From contig NZ_CDBT01000010.1 of assembly GCF_000819765.1 (NCBI RefSeq), positions 35,625 through 99,624 of the forward strand: a stretch of DNA of 64,000 bases, written 5' to 3'. The notes beneath the pieces were generated by a model, which had not been told where the DNA came from, ran no database searches, and was given only the letters and a program-made list of their open reading frames with translations. Numbering within the stretch: the stretch's first letter is position 1; the number at the start of each line of letters is the position of its first letter. The DNA comes from Aeromonas bivalvium. Lineage in GTDB: Bacteria > Pseudomonadota > Gammaproteobacteria > Enterobacterales > Aeromonadaceae. A program made the translations under genes and the position numbers. Positions 10,414 to 19,398 of this stretch are shown piece after piece.

Positions 10414-10436
10414 TTATCCACAGAATCTGTGGGTAA
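10414..10436. promoter_or_regulatory. Inverted pair of DnaA boxes
   Basis: A perfect TTATCCACA (10414-10422) and an inverted TTACCCACA (10428-10436, complementary strand) face each other across five bases. Both match DnaA 9-mers. No AT-rich unwinding element or origin-flanking gene (dnaA, mnmG, rpmH) is present, so this is not proposed as oriC; a DnaA titration or reactivation site is possible. Confidence 0.55.
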
Positions 10437-10811
10437 GTGCCCCAAGCCCAGACGGCGCCTGCGTTTGGCCCATTCAGGCCCTGCTTCCCCTCCCCCTCCC
10501 GGGTCAACCCGATTTTCTGCTGTTTTGCAGCCAGAGGCTGCGCGAGCAGAATGGCCTGGCTGCGCCACTTTTTTTGATGCCTGATTGGCAAGCCCAGATG
10601 CCATGGGTCAGCGGGGCATGGGACCAGGTGGCCAAGCCGCCCAAGGGGCGCTCCCCTGTGCCAATCCGGCAGCATCATGCTCTGTTATGGGGACGAAATC
10701 GCGCCCCGGGCAGCATTCTCTAAACGCCGCCTCGACCTGCGTCTCGCCGGGGGCCAGACAGCACGAATCACTCATTGACAGCGGCTCTGACAGACGGAAA
10801 AACTCGCTCTC

Positions 10812-10852
10812 TCACCCGAGAGGGTGAAAACCCCATGCCCCCGAACGGGGCA
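10812..10852 (+). promoter_or_regulatory. Tandem small hairpins upstream of ybjL
   Basis: TCACCC-GAGA-GGGTGA (10812-10827) is followed by TGCCCC-CGAAC-GGGGCA (10836-10852), about 100 bases before ybjL. The layout resembles a structured leader, but the loops do not match the ACGR loops of the guanidine-II class. Function unknown. Confidence 0.4.
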
Positions 10853-10949
10853 CCCGCCCGAGATGCCGATTTGTCCCATCCGGCGCTTCTTTATTGGCGA
10901 GGGATCCGGCACAATACCGGCCCCACTTTTTTCCTCGGTTATTCCGGGC

Positions 10950-12635
10950 ATGACCATAGATTTCGTGACACTGCTACACCAAAGCGACTCCCTGCTGCTG
11001 TTCGTGGTACTGGCCTTCGGCCTGCTGCTGGGCAAGGTGCGGGTCGGCAACTTCCAGATAGGCAACACCATAGGCGTGTTGTTCACCGCCCTGCTGTTCG
11101 GCCAGATGGGTTTCCAGTTCTCCGCCACCACGGAAAACCTCGGCTTCATGCTGTTCATCTTCTGCGTCGGCATCGAGGCGGGACCGCACTTTTTTAGCGT
11201 CTTCCTGCGCGACGGCATCCACTACATCACCCTGACCCTGGTGATCCTGCTGACCGCCCTGCTGCTCACCGTGGGGCTGGCCAAGTTCTTCAACCTGGGG
11301 CCCGGCATGGCCGCCGGCATCCTGGCGGGATCCCTCACCTCCACACCGGCGCTGGTGGGGGCCCAGGATGCCCTGCGCAGCGGATTGCTCAACCTGCCCC
11401 ATGAGACCGACATGCGCGCCGTGCTCGACAACATGGGTATCGGCTATGCGCTGACCTATCTGGTGGGGCTGGTGGGGCTGATGCTGGTGGTACGCTACCT
11501 CCCCGCCATGGCACGGCTCGATCTCAGCACCGAGGCCCAGAAGATCGCCCGCGAGCGGGGCCTGTCGGACAGCGAGAATCGCAAGACCTACCTGCCCATC
11601 ATCCGCGCCTATCGGGTCGGTCCCGAGCTCGCCGCCTGGATAGGTGGCCGTACCCTGCGGGAAACCGGCATCTATCCCCACACCGGCTGCTATGTGGAGC
11701 GCATTCGCCGCAACGGCATACTGGCCAGCCCCGATGGGGACGCCGTCATTCAGGAAGGGGACGAGATCGCCCTGGTGGGCTATCCCGAGAGTCACGAGAA
11801 GCTGGACGTCAACTACCGCAACGGCAAGGAGGTGTTCGATCGCAACCTGCTTGACCTGCAGATCGTCACCGAAGAGATCGTGGTGAAGAACGATGCCGTG
11901 GTGGGCCGCCATCTGGTGGAGCTCAATCTCACCGAGAAGGGGTGCTTCCTCAACCGGGTGGTGCGCTCCCAGATAGAGATGCCGTTCGATCGCAACATCA
12001 TGCTGCAAAAGGGCGACGTGCTGCAGATCAGCGGCGAGAAGCAGAGGGTCAAGCAGCTGGCCAACAAGATAGGCTTCATCAGCATCCACAGCCAGACCAC
12101 GGATCTGGTGGCCTTCGCCACCTTCTTCGTGCTTGGCCTGCTCATCGGCTCCGTCTCCCTGGTGTTCGGCCAGATTGAATTTGGTCTGGGCAACGCCGTC
12201 GGCCTGCTGCTGGCGGGGATCCTGATGGGCTACCTGCGCGCCAACCACCCCACGGTCGGCTATGTGCCGCCGGGCGCCCTGCGCCTGGCCAAGGATCTGG
12301 GCCTCGCCGTCTTCATGGTGAGCACGGGCTTGAAGGCGGGAAGCGGCATCCTGGATCATCTGAGCCAGGTGGGGGCCGTGGTGCTCTTCTCCGGCATGCT
12401 GGTGACCACCTTGCCGGTGCTGGTGGGTTACCTGTTTGGGGTCTGGGTGCTCAAGATGAACCCGGCCCTGCTGCTGGGGGCCATCACGGGGGCCCGCACC
12501 TGCGCCCCGGCCATGGACGTGGTCAACGAGGCGGCCAACAGCTCGATCCCGGCGCTCGGCTATGCGGGCACCTATGCGGTGGCCAACGTCATGCTGACCC
12601 TGGCGGGCTCCTTTATCATCGGCTTCTGGTTCTAG
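10950..12635 (+). CDS. ybjL: Aspartate:alanine exchanger (AAE) family transporter YbjL
   Basis: 561 residues, as in E. coli YbjL and similar along the whole length. The order is an N-terminal membrane bundle (about 1-190), two RCK_C/TrkA-C cytoplasmic domains (about 200-375, with [20 protein letters not shown] and [20 protein letters not shown]), and a second membrane bundle ending in [34 protein letters not shown]. The family includes aspartate:alanine antiporters, but the substrate of YbjL is not established. The start ATG at 10950 gives [13 protein letters not shown], matching family N-termini. It is monocistronic with a possible structured leader. Confidence 0.92.
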   Translation: MTIDFVTLLHQSDSLLLFVVLAFGLLLGKVRVGNFQIGNTIGVLFTALLFGQMGFQFSATTENLGFMLFIFCVGIEAGPHFFSVFLRDGIHYITLTLVILLTALLLTVGLAKFFNLGPGMAAGILAGSLTSTPALVGAQDALRSGLLNLPHETDMRAVLDNMGIGYALTYLVGLVGLMLVVRYLPAMARLDLSTEAQKIARERGLSDSENRKTYLPIIRAYRVGPELAAWIGGRTLRETGIYPHTGCYVERIRRNGILASPDGDAVIQEGDEIALVGYPESHEKLDVNYRNGKEVFDRNLLDLQIVTEEIVVKNDAVVGRHLVELNLTEKGCFLNRVVRSQIEMPFDRNIMLQKGDVLQISGEKQRVKQLANKIGFISIHSQTTDLVAFATFFVLGLLIGSVSLVFGQIEFGLGNAVGLLLAGILMGYLRANHPTVGYVPPGALRLAKDLGLAVFMVSTGLKAGSGILDHLSQVGAVVLFSGMLVTTLPVLVGYLFGVWVLKMNPALLLGAITGARTCAPAMDVVNEAANSSIPALGYAGTYAVANVMLTLAGSFIIGFWF

Positions 12636-12648
12636 CGCCCCCTGCCAT

Positions 12649-12673
12649 CACGTCTCCCCAGGGAGACGTGTTC
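12649..12673 (+). terminator. Terminator after ybjL
   Basis: CACGTCTCCC pairs with GGGAGACGTG around a two-base loop, then TTCC. The T-run is weak. Confidence 0.65.
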
Positions 12674-12704
12674 CTCTGCGGCGTCTCCTTGCGCACCATG
12701 ACAA

Positions 12705-12729
12705 CAAAAAGGCCGCCCACGGGCGGCCT
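12705..12729 (-). terminator. Terminator of alr
   Basis: On the minus strand AGGCCGCCC-GT-GGGCGGCCT is followed by TTTTGTTGT, 17 bases past the alr stop. Confidence 0.85.
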
Positions 12730-12745
12730 GTTGCCAGCTGGCGAC

Positions 12746-13810
12746 TCAGCACATCTGCCATGCGACCCGCCCGGTCAACCGGGTCACCAGCTCGTAGGGA
12801 ATGGTGCCTATGTGCTCGGCTACCCGCTCGACCGGCAACCCCTCCCCCCACAGTACCACCTCATCCCCCACCCGATCGGTCGCCGCCGGGCCGAGATCCA
12901 CGGTCAGCATGTCCATCGAGACCCGCCCGACGATCGGCACCTCGCGACCATTGATGAGCATGGGCGTCCCGGTCGGCGCCAGCCTGGGATAACCGTCCCC
13001 GTAGCCGGTTGCCACCACCCCGAGCCGGGTGACCTGGGGGGCGTGCCAGTGGGCACCATAGCCAACAGGGGCCCCGGCCGGACAGTCGCGCACCGCCATC
13101 AGCCGGCTCTTGAGGGTCATGACGGGACGCAGCCCGCGATCCCGTCCGCTCTCACCGGCGAAGGGGGAGATGCCATAGAGCGCGAGCCCGGGCCGCACCC
13201 AGTCCCCCAGCGCATCGGCCCAGCCCAGTAGCCCGGCCGAGTTGGCCAGGGCCTTCTCCCCCGGCAGGTGGCGGGTCAGGGCATGAAAACGGGTGATCTG
13301 CTCGGCCGTCGCCTCGCAGTCAAGCTCGTCGGCGCGGCCAAAATGGGTCATCTGCCGCACCGGCTGCGTCACCCCAGGGCAGCGCGCGAGGCGCGCCAGC
13401 ACAGCGGCCAGCTCCTCACCCCGGATCCCGAGCCGGTTCATCCCCGTGTCTATCTTGAGCCAGAGGGTGACGGGGCGGCTCGGCGCCGCCTGCTCCAGCA
13501 GCGTCACCTGTTCGTGGCAGTGCAGGGTCGTCTGCAATTCCCACTCGGCCATCTGGGCCAGCTGCTGCCCATCATGGAAACCGCCCAGCACCAGGATGGG
13601 CTGCCTGATGCCATGGCGGCGCAGCTGGATCCCCTCATCGACACGGGCCACGGCAAACGCCGGGGCCTCGGCCAGCGCCTGCGCCATCTGCACCATGCCA
13701 TGCCCATAGGCGTTGGCCTTGAGCACCGCCATGATCCGGCGATCCCCCGCCTGGGCCTGCAATACCTTCACGTTGTGCCGTAGCGCCGCGACGCTGATCT
13801 CCGCTCTCAC
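12746..13810 (-). CDS. alr: Alanine racemase
   Basis: 354 residues, standard for biosynthetic Alr. The PLP lysine is K31 in AVLKANAYGHG; the second catalytic residue is the tyrosine in GAPVGYGAHW; GYGDGYPR and GREVPIVGRVSMDM are conserved. It interconverts L- and D-alanine for peptidoglycan. The best start is a GTG at 13810 (VRAEIS...) with a strong AGGAGG five bases ahead, rather than the upstream ATG. In E. coli alr follows dnaB; here it is alone between ybjL and an acyl-CoA synthetase. Confidence 0.96.
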   Translation of the reverse strand: MRAEISVAALRHNVKVLQAQAGDRRIMAVLKANAYGHGMVQMAQALAEAPAFAVARVDEGIQLRRHGIRQPILVLGGFHDGQQLAQMAEWELQTTLHCHEQVTLLEQAAPSRPVTLWLKIDTGMNRLGIRGEELAAVLARLARCPGVTQPVRQMTHFGRADELDCEATAEQITRFHALTRHLPGEKALANSAGLLGWADALGDWVRPGLALYGISPFAGESGRDRGLRPVMTLKSRLMAVRDCPAGAPVGYGAHWHAPQVTRLGVVATGYGDGYPRLAPTGTPMLINGREVPIVGRVSMDMLTVDLGPAATDRVGDEVVLWGEGLPVERVAEHIGTIPYELVTRLTGRVAWQMC

Positions 13811-14171
13811 TGGAACCTCCTGTTCACTCGCCGCTACCCGCGGCGATATCGGGCAAAACAACGCCGTTTCGCGATCCCTGTGGTTCGCAAAATTGGGAGA
13901 CGGCTGATGATGGATCCCCGGCCTGCCAGGCTGGACGAAGGTTCGCCAGTGGGCCGGTTCACGATGGAGGCAGTATACGATAGGGGTTACAGCTTTTTGC
14001 GCTCTTTTAACAAGAAAAACACATAATCAACAAAATAACAAACCACAAAAATGACATGTGATAGATATCATTACTGGTCATTCCATGCATATGTAAAACA
14101 ATACCCCACAAACAGCGCCACTACGCAGTCCATCGCGCTGCCATTGTGCTCCCCACCTGTCTTCCGCCATG
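13811..14171. other. Intergenic region upstream of alr
   Basis: The half next to alr is GC-rich and must hold its promoter. The half at 13990-14110 is strikingly AT-rich (runs such as CACAAAAATGACATGTGATAG). No gene is supported. Confidence 0.5.
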
Positions 14172-14196
14172 AAAAAACCCCGCATGGCGGGGCTTT
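14172..14196 (-). terminator. Terminator of the acyl-CoA synthetase gene
   Basis: On the minus strand GCCCCGC-CAT-GCGGGG is followed by TTTTTTC, 25 bases after the stop. Confidence 0.88.
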
Positions 14197-14220
14197 CGGA
14201 GAATAACGCGGCGGGAGGGA

Positions 14221-15885
14221 TCAGGATTCCCACACCACGTTGCGATCGGCCGGCCACTGCTCCCCCAGCTCGGCATATTTCTGTTCCAGCAGATGACGGC
14301 GGATCTTCATGGTCGGCGTCAGCACCCCGTTTTCTATGTTCCAGGGGGTCTTGACCACCAGGATGCCCCTCAGCCTGGCATGGGCCTCCAGCTGGCCGTT
14401 GACCCGTTGCCGCGCCGCCTCCAGCTGAGCCTCTATCTCGGCATGCTCTCCCTGCATGGCCCGCTCGGCCAGCTGCACCAGAGCGATGGGCTGGGGCATG
14501 CCGTAACCGATGACACACAGCTGCTCTATGATGGGATCCTGTCCGAGCAGCCCCTCGATGGGCACCGGAGCCACGTACTTTCCCTTGGCGGTCTTGAACA
14601 CATCCTTCATCCGCCCCGTGATGGTGAGATAGCCCTCGCTGTCGAGCTTGCCCATGTCCCCCGTGTGCAGCCAGCCTTCGGTGTCGATGGCTTCACTGCT
14701 GTGCTCGGGATCCTTGTAGTAGCCCAGCATCATGCCCTCGCAGCGACAGAGGATCTCTCCTTCCGGGGAGATCTGGATGCGCACCCCGGGCCCCGCCTTG
14801 CCGACCGTGCCTATCTTGTCGGCCCGGAACGGGTAGTTGAGGGTGGCATAGGCATGGTTCTCCGTCATGCCCCAGGCCTCTGTGATGTTGAGGCCTATGC
14901 TGTGGTACCAGGCCAGCAGTGCCGGGGCCACCGGAGCCGAGCCGCAGCCCAGCACCCTGGCCTGATCCAGCCCCAGTCCCTGTTGCAGCTTGCGCTTGAT
15001 GAGGCCGGAAACGAGGGGGATCTTGAGCAGCAACGCCAGCTTCTTCTGGGGCAGCTTCTCGTGGATCTTGATGCGGAACATGGCCCACAGACGAGGCACA
15101 GAGATGAAGACGGTGGGACGACAGCGTTTGACGTCGTCGATGAAGGTGTCGAGGGACTCGGGGAAGCTGATTTCGGCGCCGCTGAACAGGCTGCCGCCAT
15201 AGATGTAGACCCGCTCCGTGATGTGGGCCAGGGGCAGGTAGGAGAAGCCGCGATCCTGCTCCCTCAGCCCCACCGCCTCCACCAGTTTCTCGCAGGACCA
15301 GGCGTAACGCTCGACGCTGAGCATGGCGCCCTTGGGCTTGCCGGTACTGCCGGAGGTGTAGACCAGGCTCAGCAGATCCTCGCCACGCTGGGCAGGCAGA
15401 TCCCGGGCCGGCTCGTGACTGGCCAGCAGGGCCTCCCACTGATGCTGGGCCGGCATGGTGTCATAGGGCATGGCGATGCGCGGCAGATCCGCTGGCAGAC
15501 CCGGCTCCTGGCTGCGCCAGTCGTCCAGCTTGCCGACGAACACGGCCCTGGCCTCGCTGTGACGCAGCACATATTCGATGGTATCGACGTTGGCGGTGGG
15601 ATAGATGGGCACGCTGACATACTGGCCCATCTGCATCGCCAGATCGGCGATGAACCACTGGGCACAGTTCTTGGAGAGCAGGGCAATCTTGTCCCCCGGC
15701 TCGAACCCCATGGCGCGCAGGGCCGTCACCAGGCGACGGGCCTCATCGGCCACCCTGGCCCAGCTGAAGTCGTGGTACTGACGGTTGATGGTCTGACGAA
15801 GGTAGATCCGATCCGGACAGTGCTGCTCCCAGTGATAGAGCATGTCGAGGGGCAATCGCTGGGCGATGGTGGAGGCGCTGGTCAT
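14221..15885 (-). CDS. AMP-dependent long-chain acyl-CoA synthetase
   Basis: 554 residues of the ANL superfamily, long-chain acyl-CoA synthetase group. P-loop YTSGSTGKPKGAM near residue 170, fatty-acyl motif FISVPRLWAMF, AWGMTE, and the hinge/C-terminal core GWLHTGDMGKLDSEGYLTITGRMKDVFKTAKGKY near 410-450. The family activates fatty acids to acyl-AMP then acyl-CoA; the sequence is closer to the FadD15/FAA-like group than to E. coli FadD, so it is probably not the main beta-oxidation ligase. Start ATG 15885 follows AGGGAAA. It has an AT-rich promoter region at 15905-15960. Confidence 0.9.
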   Translation of the reverse strand: MTSASTIAQRLPLDMLYHWEQHCPDRIYLRQTINRQYHDFSWARVADEARRLVTALRAMGFEPGDKIALLSKNCAQWFIADLAMQMGQYVSVPIYPTANVDTIEYVLRHSEARAVFVGKLDDWRSQEPGLPADLPRIAMPYDTMPAQHQWEALLASHEPARDLPAQRGEDLLSLVYTSGSTGKPKGAMLSVERYAWSCEKLVEAVGLREQDRGFSYLPLAHITERVYIYGGSLFSGAEISFPESLDTFIDDVKRCRPTVFISVPRLWAMFRIKIHEKLPQKKLALLLKIPLVSGLIKRKLQQGLGLDQARVLGCGSAPVAPALLAWYHSIGLNITEAWGMTENHAYATLNYPFRADKIGTVGKAGPGVRIQISPEGEILCRCEGMMLGYYKDPEHSSEAIDTEGWLHTGDMGKLDSEGYLTITGRMKDVFKTAKGKYVAPVPIEGLLGQDPIIEQLCVIGYGMPQPIALVQLAERAMQGEHAEIEAQLEAARQRVNGQLEAHARLRGILVVKTPWNIENGVLTPTMKIRRHLLEQKYAELGEQWPADRNVVWES

Positions 15886-15984
15886 GGTGCTTTCCCTGAA
15901 ACAGATGAGGTTATTTATTATTAACCTTTTGTTAACTTTCGGGAAAGCACCAATCTTAAACTTGTGTTTGAATTGTGTCTGGGA

Positions 15985-16263
15985 TCAAGCTTCTGCCTGC
16001 AGTTGCAGCCGTTTCCACATACCCTGCACCAGGGTCTCATCCTGCTCCGACAGCTCCCCCTGCAGGATCGCCTCGTTGAGGCTGCGCAGCACATAGCTCT
16101 TCACATCCCGCACCAGGGTCTTGCCCTCCAGCTCGGCCCGGGCCACCGCCAGCGAAATATGGCCTCGCAGATAGCCCCCGGCAAACAGCTCGTCATCGGT
16201 CGCCGTGGCCACCATGCTGTCTATCAGTTCCAACAACTTGTGCTCAAAATCATGAATCGTCAT
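15985..16263 (-). CDS. yfcL: YfcL family protein
   Basis: 92 residues, aligned along its length with E. coli YfcL (LIDSMVATATDDELFAGGYLRGHISLAVA; LSEQDETLVQGMW). The protein is small, acidic and without membrane segments. Function is not known. The ATG at 16263 has GAGG about nine bases ahead. The gene is between the acyl-CoA synthetase and the NAD-kinase-like gene on the same strand. Confidence 0.85.
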   Translation of the reverse strand: MTIHDFEHKLLELIDSMVATATDDELFAGGYLRGHISLAVARAELEGKTLVRDVKSYVLRSLNEAILQGELSEQDETLVQGMWKRLQLQAEA

Positions 16264-16365
16264 TTAACGCAGCCTCATTCGCCGGGGTGGCCGGCAAGAT
16301 AACGTTGGGGTGGAGCCCAGGTCCGGTTGACCGGGCGCCACAGGGTCAGCCGCATCCTTGCAGTG

Positions 16366-17481
16366 CTATTGCGGGTTGGCCACCGGATAGATGACCTGAT
16401 CCCGATATCCTGTGATGATGCGCCGATAACCACACAGCGCCCGATCCAGCACCTCGTCACCGGTATCCACCAGCAGGGGGCGTCCGTCGAGCAGGGCCAG
16501 CTTGCGTTTGCTCGCCACTATCTGGATGTTGTCCAGACCGACCGCCCGGATCACCTCCGGGCTGAGCTGCTGATTACCGCGGCCAAACAGGTGTCCCTGA
16601 CCGCCGATCAGGGTCACGATCAGCTGGCAGCGACGGCCCTGGATCCGGGTCAGGATCTCGCGGGCGCCCAGATCCTGCCCGATCAGCCGGCCATTTTCCA
16701 CCAGATCCACACCGAGCAAGCTATTTTCCAGGCCAAGGTGCGCCATGCAGGCGGCAACCGTGCCCCCCGAGCCCATCAGGTAGAGGGTATCGGGTGCCAT
16801 CTGCTCCACTATCTCGGCGGCGATCTCCTCGAGCACCAGCTCCTCGCTCTCCCGGCCCCCCTGCTTGACCGCCTGCACGTAGCGCAGATCCCCCGGCACC
16901 TTGAGCTGGCCATAGTGGCGGGCACGCACCCTCCCCTCGCGAAAGGCCGCCTCGTCGATGTCCATCACTTCCCCCTCCATGAGGCTGAGCAACTCCCCCT
17001 CTATCATGCGGGCAGCCACCCGGCCGCTGGCCTGGGGGGTCACGCCGTAGACACCGGAGTGGATCTTGCAACCGGCGGGGATGCCGAGCACATGGAGCCG
17101 CTCCCCCACCTCGGCGCAGATGTCCCGCGCCGTGCCATCCCCACCGGCGAACAGCAGCAGATCCACACCGGCCTCCAGCATGCGCCGCGCCGCCGCCCGC
17201 GTATCCTCCGGGGTGGTCTGGGGGGCCGCTGGCCGATAGATGATGCTGTGGCTCAGGCCAAGCTCGGTCACCAGGCGCTCCCCCATCTCCCCGGCCACGG
17301 TCACCACCTCGAACGGGCGCGACAGTGCCAGCAGGGGTTGCAGTGCCAGGCGGGCCCGTTCATTGGCCCTCGGCACGGCCCCCCGGGCCAGGGCCTCGGC
17401 CAGCATGCCGTCGCTCCCCTTGAGGGCAACCTGACCCCCTATGCCGGCGACCGGGTTGATGATCACTCCTAGCCGAAACAT
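16366..17481 (-). CDS. ATP-NAD kinase family protein (COG3199 type)
   Basis: 371 residues. The N-terminal FRLGVIINPVAGIGG and the LLLFAGGDGTARDI motif (GGDGT, nucleotide-binding of diacylglycerol/NAD kinases) identify the family; IPAGCKIHSGVYGVTPQASG follows. Members are predicted ATP- or polyphosphate-dependent kinases related to NAD kinase but separate from NadK. The true substrate is not established. The start is ATG 17481, with GGGAGAAGAG just ahead; a longer open frame upstream overlaps no better start. Confidence 0.83.
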   Translation of the reverse strand: MFRLGVIINPVAGIGGQVALKGSDGMLAEALARGAVPRANERARLALQPLLALSRPFEVVTVAGEMGERLVTELGLSHSIIYRPAAPQTTPEDTRAAARRMLEAGVDLLLFAGGDGTARDICAEVGERLHVLGIPAGCKIHSGVYGVTPQASGRVAARMIEGELLSLMEGEVMDIDEAAFREGRVRARHYGQLKVPGDLRYVQAVKQGGRESEELVLEEIAAEIVEQMAPDTLYLMGSGGTVAACMAHLGLENSLLGVDLVENGRLIGQDLGAREILTRIQGRRCQLIVTLIGGQGHLFGRGNQQLSPEVIRAVGLDNIQIVASKRKLALLDGRPLLVDTGDEVLDRALCGYRRIITGYRDQVIYPVANPQ

Positions 17482-17582
17482 GGCTCTTCTCCCTGCATCC
17501 TGTCCGATAGTGGCCGCTATTCTAACCAGCGCCCGCCCGGGCACAAGGGGCAAAAACGCAGGCTCCCCCTGCTCGTCAACGA

Positions 17583-17614
17583 CAAGAGGGGCGCTCCTGG
17601 GCACCCCTCTCTTG
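17583..17614 (-). terminator. Imperfect terminator-like hairpin after yfiB
   Basis: GAGGGG-T-GC pairs with GC-G-CCCCTC around a short loop on the minus strand, 37 bases past yfiB. There is no good T-run, so it is tentative. Confidence 0.4.
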
Positions 17615-17650
17615 CATCACACACCGGCGCCCGGGCGCCACGGCCCCCGG

Positions 17651-18130
17651 TTACTGGCTGGGGACGACGATGGAGACTCGCCGGTTCTGGGCACGCCCCT
17701 CCCGGGTCTTGTTGTCGGCGATGGGCTCGACCTCTCCCCGCCCCTGGATGATCAGATCCCCGGGCTTCATGCCGGCGGCCACCATGACATCCGCCACCGA
17801 CTGGGCCCGGGTGAGGGAGAGCCGCTGGTTATAATCCGCCGGACCATTGGTATCGGTATGGCCCTCGATCCGCACCCGGTTCAGCCCCACCAGCTGCAGG
17901 CTGTCGGCCAGCTTCTCGACCGTGCCCCTGGTCTGGTCGCTGAGCCGGCCCACGTCATTGGCAAACAGGACACGATTGGAGAGATCCAGGGTCCAGCCCT
18001 CCTCAGTCAATCGAAACCCCTGCTCCTTGAGCATGGCGATCTGCTCGGCGCTCAGCCCTGTCTGGGCCGCGCAGCCACCAAGCAGCGCCAGCAGGATCCC
18101 GGCCAGGGCGGTGCGAATAACCATCTTCAT
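17651..18130 (-). CDS. yfiB: OmpA-family lipoprotein YfiB
   Basis: 159 residues. Signal peptide with lipobox LLGGC (C20 would be lipidated), then an OmpA C-terminal peptidoglycan-binding domain (VRIEGHTDTNGPADYNQRLSLTRAQSVADVM, RRVSIVV) at about 60-158. In the YfiBNR system the outer-membrane lipoprotein YfiB binds periplasmic YfiR and releases YfiN. Its ATG overlaps the dgcN stop by four bases (ATGA), so the two are translationally coupled. It is the last gene of yfiR-dgcN-yfiB. Confidence 0.92.
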   Translation of the reverse strand: MKMVIRTALAGILLALLGGCAAQTGLSAEQIAMLKEQGFRLTEEGWTLDLSNRVLFANDVGRLSDQTRGTVEKLADSLQLVGLNRVRIEGHTDTNGPADYNQRLSLTRAQSVADVMVAAGMKPGDLIIQGRGEVEPIADNKTREGRAQNRRVSIVVPSQ

Positions 18131-19398
18131 TGCTTCTTTTCCTCTGTGGGTGTGTGAACCTTCTGTTGTCGGGCACGCCGTGCCTTGTCCTGACGCTTGG
18201 CCAGGTACATGGCGTGATCCGCATGTTGCAGCAGGGCCTCGGCCGTCTGGCCATCGGCAGGAAAATAGGCCGCCCCTATGCTGAGGGTGCAATCGAGGCG
18301 GTGACCATCGCTCAGGGCGACGGGTTCGGCCATGGCCTGGCGGATCCGCATCATGATGTCGCTGACCTCCTGATCCGCCGAGATGGCGCTCAGCAGCACC
18401 ACGAACTCGTCGCCCCCCAGGCGCGCCACCAGATCCTGGGGCCTGAGCTGGTGTTGCACCCGACGGGCAATGGCCACCAGCACCTCATCCCCTGCGCCAT
18501 GACCCAGGGTATCGTTGATCGGTTTGAAGTTGTCGCAATCGAGGTAGAGCAAGGCGAAGCGCTCGTCATGGCGCAGCCCCGCCAGCACCGCCTGCTGCAA
18601 ACGGGCCTCGAACAGTGCCCGATTGGGCAACTCGGTCAGCTTGTCGTGGGTCGCCTGGTGCAGCAGGCTGGCGTTCTCCCGCTGCTGATGGGCCTGCCAG
18701 GCCTCCAGCTCGTCGAGCAGGGAGTTGAAGTCCTGACCCAGGGTATCGAGCTCGGTGATGCTCGCCGCCGGCACCCGCAGGGCGAGGGAGCGCTCCCGGC
18801 TCACCCCGTGCGCCACCCGCGCCAGGGAGCGCAAGGGGCTGGTGATGGAGCGCTGCATCAGGCGGGCGATGTAGAGGGCGCCCAGGGTACTGAGCAGCAT
18901 GCAGATCAGCATGGCCGCCAGCACCTGGACCAGAAAGCTGAGCAGATACTGGCCATGGCCCACCAGCTTGATGGTGGCTATCTCGCGGCCGTTGTGGGCC
19001 ATGGGCAAGATGATGGGACCGGGCAGCACCAGTTCCGCCAGTTGCCGCTCCAGGGCAAACCAGGGCTGGGAGGCGTGTCGGGTCCAGGTCGCCAGCACCT
19101 CTCCCGAGCTGAGCACTATGCTCACCTCGGCGACATCTTCCCGGGAGGCGATGTTCTGCAGCGCTTCGCGCGCCGCCTCGCCATCTTCGAACACCACGGC
19201 GGCTTCCGTGGTGTAACTGATGGCGCGGGCCACCAGGTCCAGATTGTGATCCGTGTAGAAACGCAGGGAGAGCAGGGCCACGCAGGTGAGCAGGCCGCCG
19301 ACCAGGCAGACCCCGGTCAGGGAAACCATCAGATGGGTACGGTCCAGGCTCTGACGCAGGGAGAGCCGCTGCTTGCCGAGCCGAAAGAAGGCGATCAT
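18127..19398 (-). CDS. dgcN: Diguanylate cyclase DgcN/YfiN
   Basis: 423 residues: membrane segment (about 23-48), periplasmic CHASE8-type sensor (about 50-150), second membrane segment (about 155-180), HAMP (about 180-235, LMQRSITSPLRSLARVAHGV), GGDEF domain (about 250-410). The active site is GGDEF in LVARLGGDEFVVLL and the inhibitory site RPQD precedes it. It makes cyclic di-GMP when freed from YfiR. It overlaps yfiR and yfiB by four bases each. The catalytic and I-sites are intact, so it should be active and feedback-inhibited. Confidence 0.94.
   Translation of the reverse strand: MIAFFRLGKQRLSLRQSLDRTHLMVSLTGVCLVGGLLTCVALLSLRFYTDHNLDLVARAISYTTEAAVVFEDGEAAREALQNIASREDVAEVSIVLSSGEVLATWTRHASQPWFALERQLAELVLPGPIILPMAHNGREIATIKLVGHGQYLLSFLVQVLAAMLICMLLSTLGALYIARLMQRSITSPLRSLARVAHGVSRERSLALRVPAASITELDTLGQDFNSLLDELEAWQAHQQRENASLLHQATHDKLTELPNRALFEARLQQAVLAGLRHDERFALLYLDCDNFKPINDTLGHGAGDEVLVAIARRVQHQLRPQDLVARLGGDEFVVLLSAISADQEVSDIMMRIRQAMAEPVALSDGHRLDCTLSIGAAYFPADGQTAEALLQHADHAMYLAKRQDKARRARQQKVHTPTEEKKQ

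Larger units (their letters stand above)
10169..10811. other. Gene-poor region after tRNA-Asn
   Basis: No protein-coding gene is supported; small open frames here lack domains and ribosome sites. A T-rich stretch lies at 10300-10340. The region contains DnaA-box-like sequences (listed separately) and the upstream region of ybjL. No integrase or repeat of the tRNA 3' end was seen, so there is no sign of an integrated element. Confidence 0.5.

Noticed and set aside
10169..10949. Chromosomal origin (oriC) at the DnaA boxes
   Set aside because: Too few boxes, no AT-rich 13-mers with GATC sites, and none of the usual origin genes nearby.
14293..15924. A 543-codon plus-strand frame opposite the acyl-CoA synthetase
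   Set aside because: No recognisable domain; the minus-strand gene has a complete family match and a ribosome site.
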